Of a stretch of 44,650 nucleotides of DNA, positions 15,204 through 23,735 are shown one piece after another (the first letter of the stretch is position 1; every line of letters starts with the position of its first letter). A program made the translations under genes and the position numbers. The DNA is from Holophagales bacterium (GTDB taxonomy: Bacteria > Acidobacteriota > Thermoanaerobaculia > UBA5066), in assembly GCA_016714815.1 (NCBI GenBank), contig JADKBZ010000027.1:1-44650 (forward strand), given 5' to 3'. Under the pieces are notes generated by a model. The model saw only the letters and a program-made list of their open reading frames with translations. It did not search any database and had not been told where the DNA came from.

Positions 15204-17345
15204 TTGGCCGCGCTGCTTCTGGCGGCGGTCGCCTCGACGGCGGCCGGCGCGCCGCTGCGGCTGCGCGTCGTCGAGGCGGCGGTGACGAAAGGGGCCCTTC
15301 GCGCCGGAGTGAATCTCGGGACCTGGTCCGCGTGGGGAGCGGACCAGCTGATGGCGAACGTCCTGAAGAACCCCGGTTTCGAGGGGACGATCGACCGGGC
15401 CGTGGTCCGGGTCTCCTCGGTTCGAGAATCCCGCTTTTCCGACGACGACGCCGGGCTCGCCCGGCCCGACGGCTTCTGGATCGGCGGAACGTACGACGTC
15501 CGGACGGGCAGAGCGGCCGGTCGCGGCGGGACCGTCGTCGACTCGCGCCTCCACGGGCCCGACGGCCTCCCCCTCCTGCGGGCCGCCGAGAACGTGGAGG
15601 GGCTCGCACCGGGAGACATCGTCGTTCTGACGCGGGTTTCCGACGACGGTCCGCCGGCCGGCTGGACGCTGCCCGGTTCGTCGGTGGGGCGGCTCCGCCC
15701 CTCGAGCGAGATCCGCCCTCGGAGCCCCGGCCGGCGGTCGCTCTCTCTCGAAGCGCGCCCGGGCGCCCCGGTGGAGCTCGTCACGTGGCTCGATTCCATC
15801 GGGGATCGCGCCGGCAGGATGCTTCCTCTCGACGGCCCGTGGAGACTCTCCATCTGGGCGCGGGGAGTGTCCGGGGCGAAACTGACGGCGTCGGTGAAGC
15901 GCGTCGGGGCGCGCCCGTTCGTCGAGGAGACGGTCGAGCCCGGAGCCGGCTGGGCGGAGAGGACGTTCGACTTCGAGGGGCGGGATTCGGGGCCGGCCAC
16001 GGCCCTGGAGGTGAGGTTCACGGCGCGGGAGGGGACGGTCCTGCTCGACGACGTCCGGCTCTCGTCTCGGCGCGAGGACGGAAGCGCCTTTCGCGCGGAA
16101 GTGCGGGAGGTCCTGGCGATTCTCCGTCCCGGTCTCCTGCGCGACTGGCAGGGGCAGCTCGGCGATACGCTCGAGAACCGCCTGGCGGCGCCGTACGCCC
16201 GGCGCCCCAGCCGGTACCGCCCCTCGGGAGATGCGGATTTCGGCACCTCGATCCCCGAGCTCCTCGGCCTCTGCCGCCTGACGGGGGCCAGACCGTGGAT
16301 CGTCGTCCCTCCCGCCTTTTCCGACGAGGAGTGGCGGAGCCTCGGACGCTTCCTCGCGTCGTCCGCCAGAGATCTCGGCGAGGTCGTGGTCGAGGTCGGG
16401 AACGAGAACTGGAACCCGATGTTTCGTCCCGGGGGCGTCGCGGACCCGGCGACTCACGGCGCTCTCGCCGCCCGTGGCTTCGGGCTCCTCCACGCAGCGA
16501 CGGGGGGCCTGCCGGTCCTCCGTCTGGCGGTGAACGGGCCCCACGTCGACCCCGACCGAGCCGTCGCCTTCGCCGCCAGCGCCGGGAGGCGCGACCTCCT
16601 TGCCGTCGCCCCCTACGTCCTCCACGCGCTCGCGACGGGCCTCCCGCCGGAGCGCCGCCTCGACGCTCTCTTCGAAGGGGATGGCGGACGGCTCGACCGG
16701 ATCGCCGTCGGACTGCGGAAGCAGGGCGTCGAGCTCGCGGTGGCGGAGGTGAACGTTCACGCCCTCGGCGGCACCGCAACGGCCGAGGAAAGACGCCCGA
16801 TCGTGGCCGGGGCCGCTGCGGGGACGGCCGTCGCGCGGCGCCTCCTCGAGGCCTTCCTTCTCGGGGCGAGGCGCCAGTGCGTCTGGAGCCTTGCCGAGTA
16901 CGAGACGTTCACCGCGTCCCGGGCGCTCACGCCGCTTTTCGGCGTGGCGAGGGACCTCGGGCCGACGCGGCGCCTCCGGCCTTCCGGCCTCGCGCTCTCG
17001 ATCCTGAACGCGGCGCTGCCCGGGGACGCCCATCGCGTCGACGTCTTGGGAGGCCCGGCTTCGCGGAACGTGACGGCGGTGGCGTTCCGGAGTGCCGCGG
17101 GATGGAGCCTCGTGGCCGCGTCGGCCGAGCCCGGACCCGTCGAGATCGAGGTCTCCTTCCCGAGGGAAGGGTTGCGGCCGAGCCGGCTCCTCGTCCTTCA
17201 CGCGGCGACCCCGCTGGAGACGAACGAGGACGAGGAGAGGGTGACCGTGAAGGAGAGGCCTCTGCCGGTCAGCGGAGACGCCGTCCGTTTCACGGTGCCG
17301 GCGCGCGGCCTCGCCGCGGCCGTCCCCGAAAGGGGGAAAGTGTGA
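15204..17345 (+). CDS. Secreted glycoside-hydrolase-like protein (clan GH-A-like)
   Basis: About 713 residues. TTG 15204 is the best start: GGGAGG lies five bases upstream and a signal peptide follows at once (AALLLAAVASTAAGAPL). The exported part opens with VNLGTWSAWGADQLMANVLK and NPGFEG, then a jelly-roll/CBM-like segment (about 180-290, ending VLLDDVRLSS). A barrel-like region follows with VEVGNENWN, Glu401 being the candidate acid/base, and VAEVNVHAL with Glu515 as candidate nucleophile. The spacing fits retaining GH-A enzymes such as GH51 or GH39, but I cannot assign a family. Secreted hydrolases within exopolysaccharide operons usually trim or release the polymer or clear misrouted chains. 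Its GTG-overlapped stop ties it to the next glycosyltransferase. Confidence 0.65.
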   Translation: MAALLLAAVASTAAGAPLRLRVVEAAVTKGALRAGVNLGTWSAWGADQLMANVLKNPGFEGTIDRAVVRVSSVRESRFSDDDAGLARPDGFWIGGTYDVRTGRAAGRGGTVVDSRLHGPDGLPLLRAAENVEGLAPGDIVVLTRVSDDGPPAGWTLPGSSVGRLRPSSEIRPRSPGRRSLSLEARPGAPVELVTWLDSIGDRAGRMLPLDGPWRLSIWARGVSGAKLTASVKRVGARPFVEETVEPGAGWAERTFDFEGRDSGPATALEVRFTAREGTVLLDDVRLSSRREDGSAFRAEVREVLAILRPGLLRDWQGQLGDTLENRLAAPYARRPSRYRPSGDADFGTSIPELLGLCRLTGARPWIVVPPAFSDEEWRSLGRFLASSARDLGEVVVEVGNENWNPMFRPGGVADPATHGALAARGFGLLHAATGGLPVLRLAVNGPHVDPDRAVAFAASAGRRDLLAVAPYVLHALATGLPPERRLDALFEGDGGRLDRIAVGLRKQGVELAVAEVNVHALGGTATAEERRPIVAGAAAGTAVARRLLEAFLLGARRQCVWSLAEYETFTASRALTPLFGVARDLGPTRRLRPSGLALSILNAALPGDAHRVDVLGGPASRNVTAVAFRSAAGWSLVAASAEPGPVEIEVSFPREGLRPSRLLVLHAATPLETNEDEERVTVKERPLPVSGDAVRFTVPARGLAAAVPERGKV

Positions 17346-18477
17346 GAGCGCTTCGAGTCGGCTACGTCTCCGAGCACGATCCTCTCGACCGCTGGTCCTG
17401 GTCGGGGACGCATTTCTACATGCTCCGGGCGCTTCGCGAAGAGGGGCTCGACCTCGTCTCCCTCGGACGGAGCCTGCTGCCGCGGCCGCACAGTCTCCTT
17501 CGCCGCGTGGCTCGGAGGGTGGGTCTCGTCGGTGCGAAGGCTCCCGAGAACCCGGACGAGCGGGCCCGTCGCTGGGGCGGAGTCCTTTCGGAGGAGCTTC
17601 GCCAGGCGCCGTGCGACGCGATCTTCGCCGCCGTCGCGAGCCGCGTGGTGGCCCGGGTGGAGACGTCGGCCCCGATCGTCCTCCTCTCCGATGCCACCTT
17701 CCGGCGGATGCGCGGCTATTACGACGACGTGACCGCCCTCCCCGCAGACGTCGCCGCCGCCCTCGACGCCCTCGAGGCTGCGGCCCTCGGAAGGGCCGCA
17801 CGCGTCCTCTACCCGTCGCCCTGGGCGGCCGAGTCGGCGGTTTCCGACTACGGCGTCGACCCGTCGCGGGTGAAGGTGATTCCGTTCGGCGCGAACCTCG
17901 ACGAGATTCCGGCGCGGGCGGAGTGCCTGGCGGCGAGGCCCTCTCCGCCCCTTCGGCTCCTTTTCATCGGGCGGGACTGGATACGAAAGGGTGGGCCGAT
18001 CGCGCTCGGCGCGCTCCGGGAGCTCCACGCGCGGGGGCGGGACGTGACGCTGACCGTCGTCGGAGCGTCGCCCCCGCGGAGGAGGGCCTGGAGGTCATTC
18101 CCCTCCTCGACAAGAAGAACGAGGCGGACCGGGCCCAGCTCCGCCGACTGCTCCTCTCGTCGCACCTCTTCGTTCTGCCGACGCGCGCCGATTGCTTCTC
18201 GATGGTGGGGTGCGAGGCGGCGGCGCACGGGCTGCCGGTGCTGATGACGCGGACCGGAGGCGTGCCAGGGGTCGTGAACGAGGGGCGGAACGGGCGCCTC
18301 CTTCCCCTGGAGGCCGGCCCGGCCGAGTGGGCGGTCGCCATCGAGGAGATGCTCGCCCCCGGGCGGCGCGAGGCTTACGTCTCGGGCTCGCGGGACGAGT
18401 CGGAAGAACGGCTGAACTGGCGTTCCTGGGGCCGCGCGGCCGCCCTCGAGATCCGTGCCGTGGTGGAGAAGAGCTGA
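17342..18477 (+). CDS. GT4-type glycosyltransferase, broken by a one-base frameshift
   Basis: From GTG 17342 (GTGA overlap) the frame gives a GT4 N-terminal domain (VGYVSEHDPLDRWSWSGTHF) and the start of the donor domain (LLFIGRDWIRKGGPIALGAL, TLTVVGASPP). At the CCCCC run 18071-18075 it slips into unrelated sequence. Adding one C restores ASPPAEEGLEVIPLLDKKN and then SHLFVLPTRADCFSMVGCEA, AHGLPVLMTRTGGVPGVV and a normal C-terminus to TGA 18475-18477. The motif with the GT4 glutamates thus lies in the second part. The total length of 1136 bases is one short of a multiple of three, consistent with one missing C. If intact, the gene encodes a 378-residue cytoplasmic glycosyltransferase. If the shift is real, the enzyme loses its catalytic half. 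Confidence 0.82.
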
Positions 18478-19848
18478 TTGGCCATCGTCGCCCTCATCCC
18501 CGGTTTCCTCGCGGCCTACTGGGTCTCGCGGTACGGGGTCGTCCGGGCGTTTCTCGATGTCTACCTGCCGGTGCTCCTCGTCTTTCCCGACTACTTCCGT
18601 TTCTTCATGCCCGGCCTTCCGGACCCGACGATGAACCAGGCGGCGATCCTGCCGATCGCGGCGGGCTTCTTTGCAAAAGAGCTGAGGGGGTGGAAGTTCA
18701 GCACGGGGGACGTCCTCGTCCTTCTCTTCGCCTACATGTGCGCCTACTCCGAGTACCGGGCCAAGAACTACTCGGAGGCGCAGAACCTGATGTTCGACAT
18801 GCTGACGAACGTCGTTCTGCCGTACATCCTGACGAAGGGGCTCGTCGAGGCGAAGGGGCACCGGCTCGAGTTTGCGAAGCGGTTCGTCTTCCTGATGACG
18901 ATCGTCGCGTTCATGATGCCCTACGAGACGAAGATGACGACGGTCCTCATCCGGATCCCGCTGAACCCGTTCTTTCCGGGGCAGGGGAACTGGACGCCGA
19001 CCGGGCGGTGGGGGCTGATTCGCGCGGCCGGCCCCTACGGCCACGCGATCCTCGCGGGAATCATGATGTGCGTCGCCTACCGCTTCCAGCGGTGGCTGGA
19101 GTGGTCGGGAGGCTGGACGGGAAAGGTGAAGCTCCCGGGGCTGACCCTTCCCAGAGGAAAGTTCTACACCCTGGCCATGCTCGCCGGGTCGATCCTGACG
19201 CTCGTGAAGGGGCCCTGGGTCGGCGCGTTCGCCGGCGGCGCGATCGTCATGGCCCTGAAGGCCAAGAACCGGAAGGCGGTCGGCGGCGCGCTCCTCGGCC
19301 TTCTGGTCTGTATCGGCATCCCTTTCTTCATCTGGTTCTGGAACTGGGCGGGGGTCGGTCGGGCGAACGCCCTGACCGTCTCGCAGGAGACGGCGGCCTA
19401 CCGGAAGGAGCTGATCGAGGCGTACTTGTCCGTGGCCGCCAGGCACGCGATGTGGGGTTGGGGCCGGGCCGGCTGGCCGAAGGTCGGCGGCTTCGAGTCG
19501 ACCGACAACCACTACCTGCTCCTCGCGCTGAATCACGGTCTGGTCGCGCTCTTCTTCTTCTTCGCGATCCAGTTCCGGCTCATCGCGAGGCTGATCCGTT
19601 TCGGCCTCAGGAGGGTCCGGACCGACCCCTCCGCGCTCCTCGCGTTCAACCTGGCGGGAGCGATCTTCGTTTTCCTCGTCTCGCTCGCCACCGTCTACCA
19701 CGGCCAGCAGACGGTCCATCTCTTCTTCATCACGGCGGGGTGGGCCGAGGGCCTCCTCTGCTACAGGAACTCGGACGGGCAGCCCGGCGGTGAAGCCGTC
19801 GCGCTCGTGCCGGCACCTGCCCACGGATTTCGGAGGGTCGTGACGTGA
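18478..19848 (+). CDS. Wzy-like O-antigen/exopolysaccharide polymerase (O-antigen ligase superfamily)
   Basis: 456 residues, polytopic with roughly ten to twelve hydrophobic helices. A long periplasmic-type loop is followed by WGWGRAGWPKVGGFESTDNH and then YLLLALNHGLVALFFFF. A conserved GxG...DNxYL-like block of this kind marks the large periplasmic loop of O-antigen ligase/Wzy proteins. KGPWVGAF precedes it, like the arginine/lysine-bearing segment of the family. It would polymerise flipped repeat units in the periplasm under control of the Wzz-like protein. TTG 18478 directly follows the previous TGA with no gap, preceded by GGAG about ten bases away. The end overlaps GTG 19845. No other polymerase candidate is present in the locus. 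Confidence 0.8.
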   Translation: MAIVALIPGFLAAYWVSRYGVVRAFLDVYLPVLLVFPDYFRFFMPGLPDPTMNQAAILPIAAGFFAKELRGWKFSTGDVLVLLFAYMCAYSEYRAKNYSEAQNLMFDMLTNVVLPYILTKGLVEAKGHRLEFAKRFVFLMTIVAFMMPYETKMTTVLIRIPLNPFFPGQGNWTPTGRWGLIRAAGPYGHAILAGIMMCVAYRFQRWLEWSGGWTGKVKLPGLTLPRGKFYTLAMLAGSILTLVKGPWVGAFAGGAIVMALKAKNRKAVGGALLGLLVCIGIPFFIWFWNWAGVGRANALTVSQETAAYRKELIEAYLSVAARHAMWGWGRAGWPKVGGFESTDNHYLLLALNHGLVALFFFFAIQFRLIARLIRFGLRRVRTDPSALLAFNLAGAIFVFLVSLATVYHGQQTVHLFFITAGWAEGLLCYRNSDGQPGGEAVALVPAPAHGFRRVVT

Positions 19849-21056
19849 ACGCCGCGCTGAACGTCCTCGAAGCCGTCTCCGCCGTGGCCGGCAGCGCCGT
19901 CGCGGTGGCCGGCCTCCCCGGGAGCGTCGAGCTCCTCCTGCTCACGTTCGGCGGAGCGCTTCCCGCCCGCCGCGGCGGCCGCCCGCAGGGGGCGGCCGTC
20001 GTGAAGGTGGCCGTCGTCGTGCCGGCGCACGACGAGGAGGTCGGCATCGGCTCGACGGTCGAGAGCCTCCTGGCGGGGGAACCGGCGTCCGCGTCGTTCT
20101 CGGTCGTCGTCGTCGCCGACAACTGCTCCGACGCGACCGCGGCCCGGGCCCGCGAGGCTGGGGCCCGGGTCCTGGAGCGGACGAACGCGGAGCAGCGCGG
20201 AAAAGGCTACGCCCTCGACTTCGCCTTCCAGACGCTCCTTCCCGAAGGGTGGGACGCCTTCCTCGTCGTCGACGCGGACACGGCGGTCGGCCCGGGGCTC
20301 GTCGCCGCGGCGCGGGACGCCTTCGCCGGAGGGGCCGCCGCGGTGCAGGCGGCCTACCGGGTGAGAAACCCGGGCACGTCGATGCGGACGCGGCTGATGA
20401 ACGTCGCGCTTCTCGCCTTCAACGTCCTCCGGCCCCGCGGGCGCTCGCGGTGGGGGCTCTCGTGCGGGATCCTCGGGAACGGTTTCGGCCTCGCGCGGAC
20501 GACGCTCGAAGCGGTGCCCTACGACGCCTCCTCGGTGGTCGAGGATCTCGAGTATCACCTCCGCCTCGTGGAGAGCGGCCGGCGGGTCGAGTTCCTCGGA
20601 GAGGTGGCCGTCCTCGGGGAGATGCCGTCGGGGGAGAAGGCGTCGAAGACGCAGCGGGCGCGGTGGGAAGGAGGGCGGCTGCGGATGATCCGCGAGCACG
20701 CCCCCAAGCTCGCGGGGAAGGTCTTCTCCGGCCGGCTCCGGCTCCTGGAGCCGCTGCTCGAGCTCCTCCTCCTTCCGCTCGCCTGGCACGTCCTGCTGCT
20801 GCTGCTGGCCGTCGCGATTCCGTTCGGGCCGTCGCGCGTCGTCGGTCTCGCCGGCCTCGCGCTCGTCGCCGTCCACGTCCTCGTGGCGATCGCCGCGGGG
20901 GGAGGCGGCTGGAAGGACGTCGGGGCTCTCGCGGCGGCCCCCTTCTACATCGCCTGGAAGCTGACCGCGGCCCGGGCCATCGCCCGCGCCTCGCGCAAGG
21001 ACTCCGCGTGGGTGAGGACGGGACGCGAGGGAGAGACCGGGAAGGAGAAGATGTGA
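19845..21056 (+). CDS. GT2-family glycosyltransferase, membrane-associated
   Basis: 403 residues. A first hydrophobic segment (about 8-38) precedes the GT-A domain: VAVVVPAHDEEVGIGSTVES, VVVADNCSDATA, GKGYALDFAF, and VVDADT with D143-A-D145 as the metal-binding pair. SVVEDLEYHLRLVE and QRARWEGG match the ED and (Q/R)xxRW motifs of processive or membrane GT2 enzymes. Two or three hydrophobic helices (about 300-380) follow. The RW motif and flanking helices suggest a membrane glycosyltransferase that builds or extends a glycan at the inner membrane. Donor and linkage are unknown. GTG 19845 overlaps the polymerase stop. A 15-base gap, the largest within this operon, separates it from the next GT2. 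Confidence 0.82.
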   Translation: MNAALNVLEAVSAVAGSAVAVAGLPGSVELLLLTFGGALPARRGGRPQGAAVVKVAVVVPAHDEEVGIGSTVESLLAGEPASASFSVVVVADNCSDATAARAREAGARVLERTNAEQRGKGYALDFAFQTLLPEGWDAFLVVDADTAVGPGLVAAARDAFAGGAAAVQAAYRVRNPGTSMRTRLMNVALLAFNVLRPRGRSRWGLSCGILGNGFGLARTTLEAVPYDASSVVEDLEYHLRLVESGRRVEFLGEVAVLGEMPSGEKASKTQRARWEGGRLRMIREHAPKLAGKVFSGRLRLLEPLLELLLLPLAWHVLLLLLAVAIPFGPSRVVGLAGLALVAVHVLVAIAAGGGGWKDVGALAAAPFYIAWKLTAARAIARASRKDSAWVRTGREGETGKEKM

Positions 21057-21071
21057 GGAACGAGGTGCACC

Positions 21072-22093
21072 GTGACCGCTGACACCGCCGCCGCTGCCGC
21101 CGCTGCTGCCCCGGCCCCCGACGTCTCCGTCGTCGTCGTCTCGTTCAACACGCGCGACCTCCTCAGGGAATGCCTTCAGACTCTCGCGCGCGAGGCGGGA
21201 GGCGTGACGTACGAGACGATCGTCGTCGACAACGACTCGAAGGACGGGTCGGCCGACATGATCGCCGCCGAGTTCCCCGAGGTGGTCCTGATCCGCACCG
21301 GCAAGAACCTCGGCTTCGCCGCGGCGAACAACCGGGGTTTCGCGGTGGCGAAAGGGCGCTACGTCGTCCTCCTGAACTCGGACGCCTTCCTGAAGCCGGG
21401 CGCTCTGCCGCTCTCCGTGAAGAAGATGGACGCCGACCCTGCGATAGGGATCGGCGGGGCCCGGCTCATCGGCCGGGACGATTCGTGGCAGCCTTCGGGC
21501 CGGCTCTTCCCGTCGCTCCTCAACGAGTTCCTGATGCTCTCGGGGCTCGCGGCCCGTCGCCCGAAGTCCCCCTTCTTCGGGCGATTCGACCGGACCTGGG
21601 CGAGCCAGGACGAAGCGGCGGAAGTGGACTGGGTCCCGGGGGCCTATTCGATCATCCGGCGCGAGGTGCTCGAGAAGGTCGGGTACTTCGACGAGGCGTT
21701 CTTTCTCTACTACGAGGAGGTCGACCTCTGCCGGAGAACGAAGAACGCCGGCTACACCGTCTGGTACTGGCCCGATGTCGTCGTCGTCCACCTCGGCGGG
21801 GAGTCTTCGAAGACCCTGAAGAGGCTGTCGATGTCCTCCTCCGGCTCCCAGCTGACGCTCTGGCGGATGCGGGCGGGGCTCCTCTACTACCGCAAGCACC
21901 ACGGGTTCACGGGGGCCTGGCTGGCGATGCAGCTGGAGTCGCGCTGGCACTCGATCCGGTTCCGGAAGAACCGGGGCTCCGGGGACCCGGAGCGGAAGGC
22001 GAAGGCGGACGAGTCGGAGGCGATCGTCGCCTTCCTGGCGCAGGCGTGGCGCGAGACGCGCGGGGGGCTCGTGTCTCCTCCGCGCCCCTGTGA
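21072..22093 (+). CDS. GT2-family (rhamnosyltransferase-like) glycosyltransferase, frameshifted at its 3' end
   Basis: The gene opens with a short Ala-rich lead and then VSVVVVSFNTRDLLRECLQT, VVDNDSKDGSADMI, NLGFAAANNRGFA and LLNSDAF (DxD-type site as NSD). DWVPGAYSIIRREVLEKVGY and FFLYYEEVDLCRR follow, the WbbL/rhamnosyltransferase pattern. As read, the frame runs on past 22093 across the next gene. Adding one G to the GGGGGG run at 22062-22067 gives the ending RGGARVSSAPL and a TGA at 22091-22093, which overlaps GTG 22090 of the acyltransferase in the GTGA style used throughout the operon. The repaired protein is about 340 residues. GTG 21072 has GAGG seven bases upstream. It probably transfers rhamnose or a similar deoxysugar. 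Confidence 0.82.
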
Positions 22094-22413
22094 CGCTCGG
22101 CCGGCGGGTGAGGATCGAGCACTTCGGCGACATCATCATCAGCGGCGACACCGTGATCGGCGACGACGTCGTCCTGCGCAACGGCGTGACGATCGGGCTC
22201 CGGCACACGGGGACGCGAGGCGCGCCCCGGATCGGCAACCGCGTCGACATCGGGACAGGAGCCAAGATCCTGGGGGCGATCACCATCGGCGACGATTCGG
22301 CCATCGGCGCGAATGCGGTCGTGCTGAAGGACGTCCCCCCCAATTCGATCGCCGTCGGCGTCCCGGCGACGATCAAGACCCGGAAGCCGCAGCCCGCGGC
22401 CGGGGCGGAATGA
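22090..22413 (+). CDS. Short left-handed beta-helix acyltransferase (serine-acetyltransferase-like)
   Basis: 107 residues. It contains only hexapeptide repeats: LGRRVRIEHFGDIIISGDTV, IGDDVVLRNGVTIG, VDIGTGAKILGAITIG and IGANAVVLKDVPPNSIAVGV. The order matches the catalytic C-terminal half of CysE-type or CapG/EpsH-type acetyltransferases. The conserved His of the first coil (IEHFGDI) is present; the second is in GLRHTG. The N-terminal helical domain of about 60 residues normally found in these enzymes is missing, and the upstream sequence in this frame codes for nothing similar. It may be a minimal acetyltransferase or a remnant. Its GTG and TGA overlap both neighbours, which argues for a maintained gene. 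Confidence 0.7.
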   Translation: MTLGRRVRIEHFGDIIISGDTVIGDDVVLRNGVTIGLRHTGTRGAPRIGNRVDIGTGAKILGAITIGDDSAIGANAVVLKDVPPNSIAVGVPATIKTRKPQPAAGAE

Positions 22414-23735
22414 GGACCGAAAGCCCGATTCCAGGCCCGCTCGGCAGGCGGCCGAGACCGGTCCGGGCCGCGCTCCGGCGGGCAATGGGGCCGTGGGGAA
22501 TGGTCGTGGCCGAGGGAGCGACGAGGCTGCTGGATATCGTTCTCTCGCTCTCGTTCCTCGCGATCCTCTCGCCGGTCCTCCTCGTTCGGGCGGCGCTGGC
22601 GCTGGCCCGGGAGCGGCGGCTCTTCGACCGGTCCCCGCGGGCCGGGCGCTATCGGGAGCTCTTCGACCTCCTGTCGTTCGCGGGTGGGGCCCGGTTCTCC
22701 TCACTGGCAGCCCTCTTCAACGTCCTCAAGGGCGACCTCTCGTTCGTCGGGCCGCGGGCGCTGACCGCCGGGGAAGCCGAACGGGTCCCGATCCGGGGCG
22801 TCGTGAGGTTCGACGTGCGCCCCGGCCTGATCTCGCCGTGGGGCCTTCGGAAGAAGACGGGGGTCGCCTACGGCGACGAGACCGACGTGGACGCCGAGTT
22901 CGTCTGGGGCGAGACGGTGAAGGGAGACGTCGGCCTCCTGGCGCGCGCCGTCCCCGGGTTCGTGCTCGGCGGCGGCGGAGAAGGGAAGAGCGCGCCCCCC
23001 GAGTTCTCGATCTTCGGGGTGAGGATCGTGAACACGACGATGACCGAGGCCGTCGACTGGATCCTCGCTCGATCAAGGGAAGAGGAAGCCACCCCGGTCG
23101 CTTTCGTGAATCCCGACTGCCTCAACATCGCGCACGGCAACGCGGCCTATCGCGAGGCTCTGGCCGCGGCGGCCCGCGTCCTCCCGGACGGCATCGGGAT
23201 CCACCTGGCCTGCCGGATCCTCGAGACGCCGCTCCTGGCAAACGTCAACGGGACGGACCTCTTTCCGCTTCTCTGCGAGAAGGCGGCGGCCGAGGGGGCG
23301 CCGCTCTTTCTCCTCGGGGCGCGCCCCGGCGTGGCGGAAGCGGCCGCCCGGACGATGAAGGAGCGGTTCCCCGGCCTTCTCGTGGCCGGGGTCCGCGACG
23401 GGTACTTCTCTGCCGAAGAAGAGGGGGCGGTCCTCGACGAGATCAACCGCTCGGGGGCCCGGGTCCTGCTGGTGGCGATGGGAGCGCCCCGTCAGGAGGT
23501 CTGGCTCCACGAGAGGCGGGATCGAATCTCGGTTCCCGTCCGGATGGGAGTGGGCGGCCTCTTCGATTTCTACTCGGGCCGGATCCGCCGGGCGCCGCAG
23601 TGGATGCGCGACGTGGGGCTCGAGTGGGTCTACCGGCTGATGCAGGAGCCGGGGCGGATGTGGCGGCGCTACGTCGTCGGCAATCCGCTGTTCCTGTTCC
23701 GGGTGGCGGGCGAGGCGCGAAGGAGGAAGAGATGA
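22410..23735 (+). CDS. Inactive-looking sugar-transferase (PGT) domain fused to WecG/TagA/CpsF glycosyltransferase
   Basis: 441 residues. The N-terminal part (about 30-170) is a monotopic phosphoglycosyl transferase-like domain: a membrane segment LLDIVLSLSFLAILSPVLLV and the block NVLKGDLSFVGPRAL, homologous to NVLxGDMSLVGPRP. The catalytic Asp-Glu just before that block is replaced by Ser97-Ser98. The C-terminal part (about 190-435) is a GT26 WecG/TagA domain: FGVRIVNTTMTEAVDWIL, VNPDCLNIAHG, ARVLPDGIGI, LLGARPGVAEAA, VLLVAMGAPRQEVWLHE, and the RRAPQWMRDVGLEWVYRLMQ tail. WecG-type enzymes add the second sugar to an undecaprenyl-linked sugar. The dead PGT domain may dock it to the lipid or to the active PGT encoded next. 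ATG 22410 overlaps the acyltransferase stop, which separates it from the upstream GT2. Confidence 0.85.
   Translation: MRTESPIPGPLGRRPRPVRAALRRAMGPWGMVVAEGATRLLDIVLSLSFLAILSPVLLVRAALALARERRLFDRSPRAGRYRELFDLLSFAGGARFSSLAALFNVLKGDLSFVGPRALTAGEAERVPIRGVVRFDVRPGLISPWGLRKKTGVAYGDETDVDAEFVWGETVKGDVGLLARAVPGFVLGGGGEGKSAPPEFSIFGVRIVNTTMTEAVDWILARSREEEATPVAFVNPDCLNIAHGNAAYREALAAAARVLPDGIGIHLACRILETPLLANVNGTDLFPLLCEKAAAEGAPLFLLGARPGVAEAAARTMKERFPGLLVAGVRDGYFSAEEEGAVLDEINRSGARVLLVAMGAPRQEVWLHERRDRISVPVRMGVGGLFDFYSGRIRRAPQWMRDVGLEWVYRLMQEPGRMWRRYVVGNPLFLFRVAGEARRRKR

Noticed and set aside
15120..17801. Minus-strand open frame of about 890 codons opposite the glycosidase-like gene
   Set aside because: Arg-rich nonsense composition and no ribosome site or motif; the plus strand has a signal peptide, GH motifs and operon overlaps.
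22062..22067. Phase-variable homopolymer tract controlling the GT2
   Set aside because: Six Gs is too short for typical slipped-strand switching, and five other genes show the same kind of one-base break, which favours sequence error.
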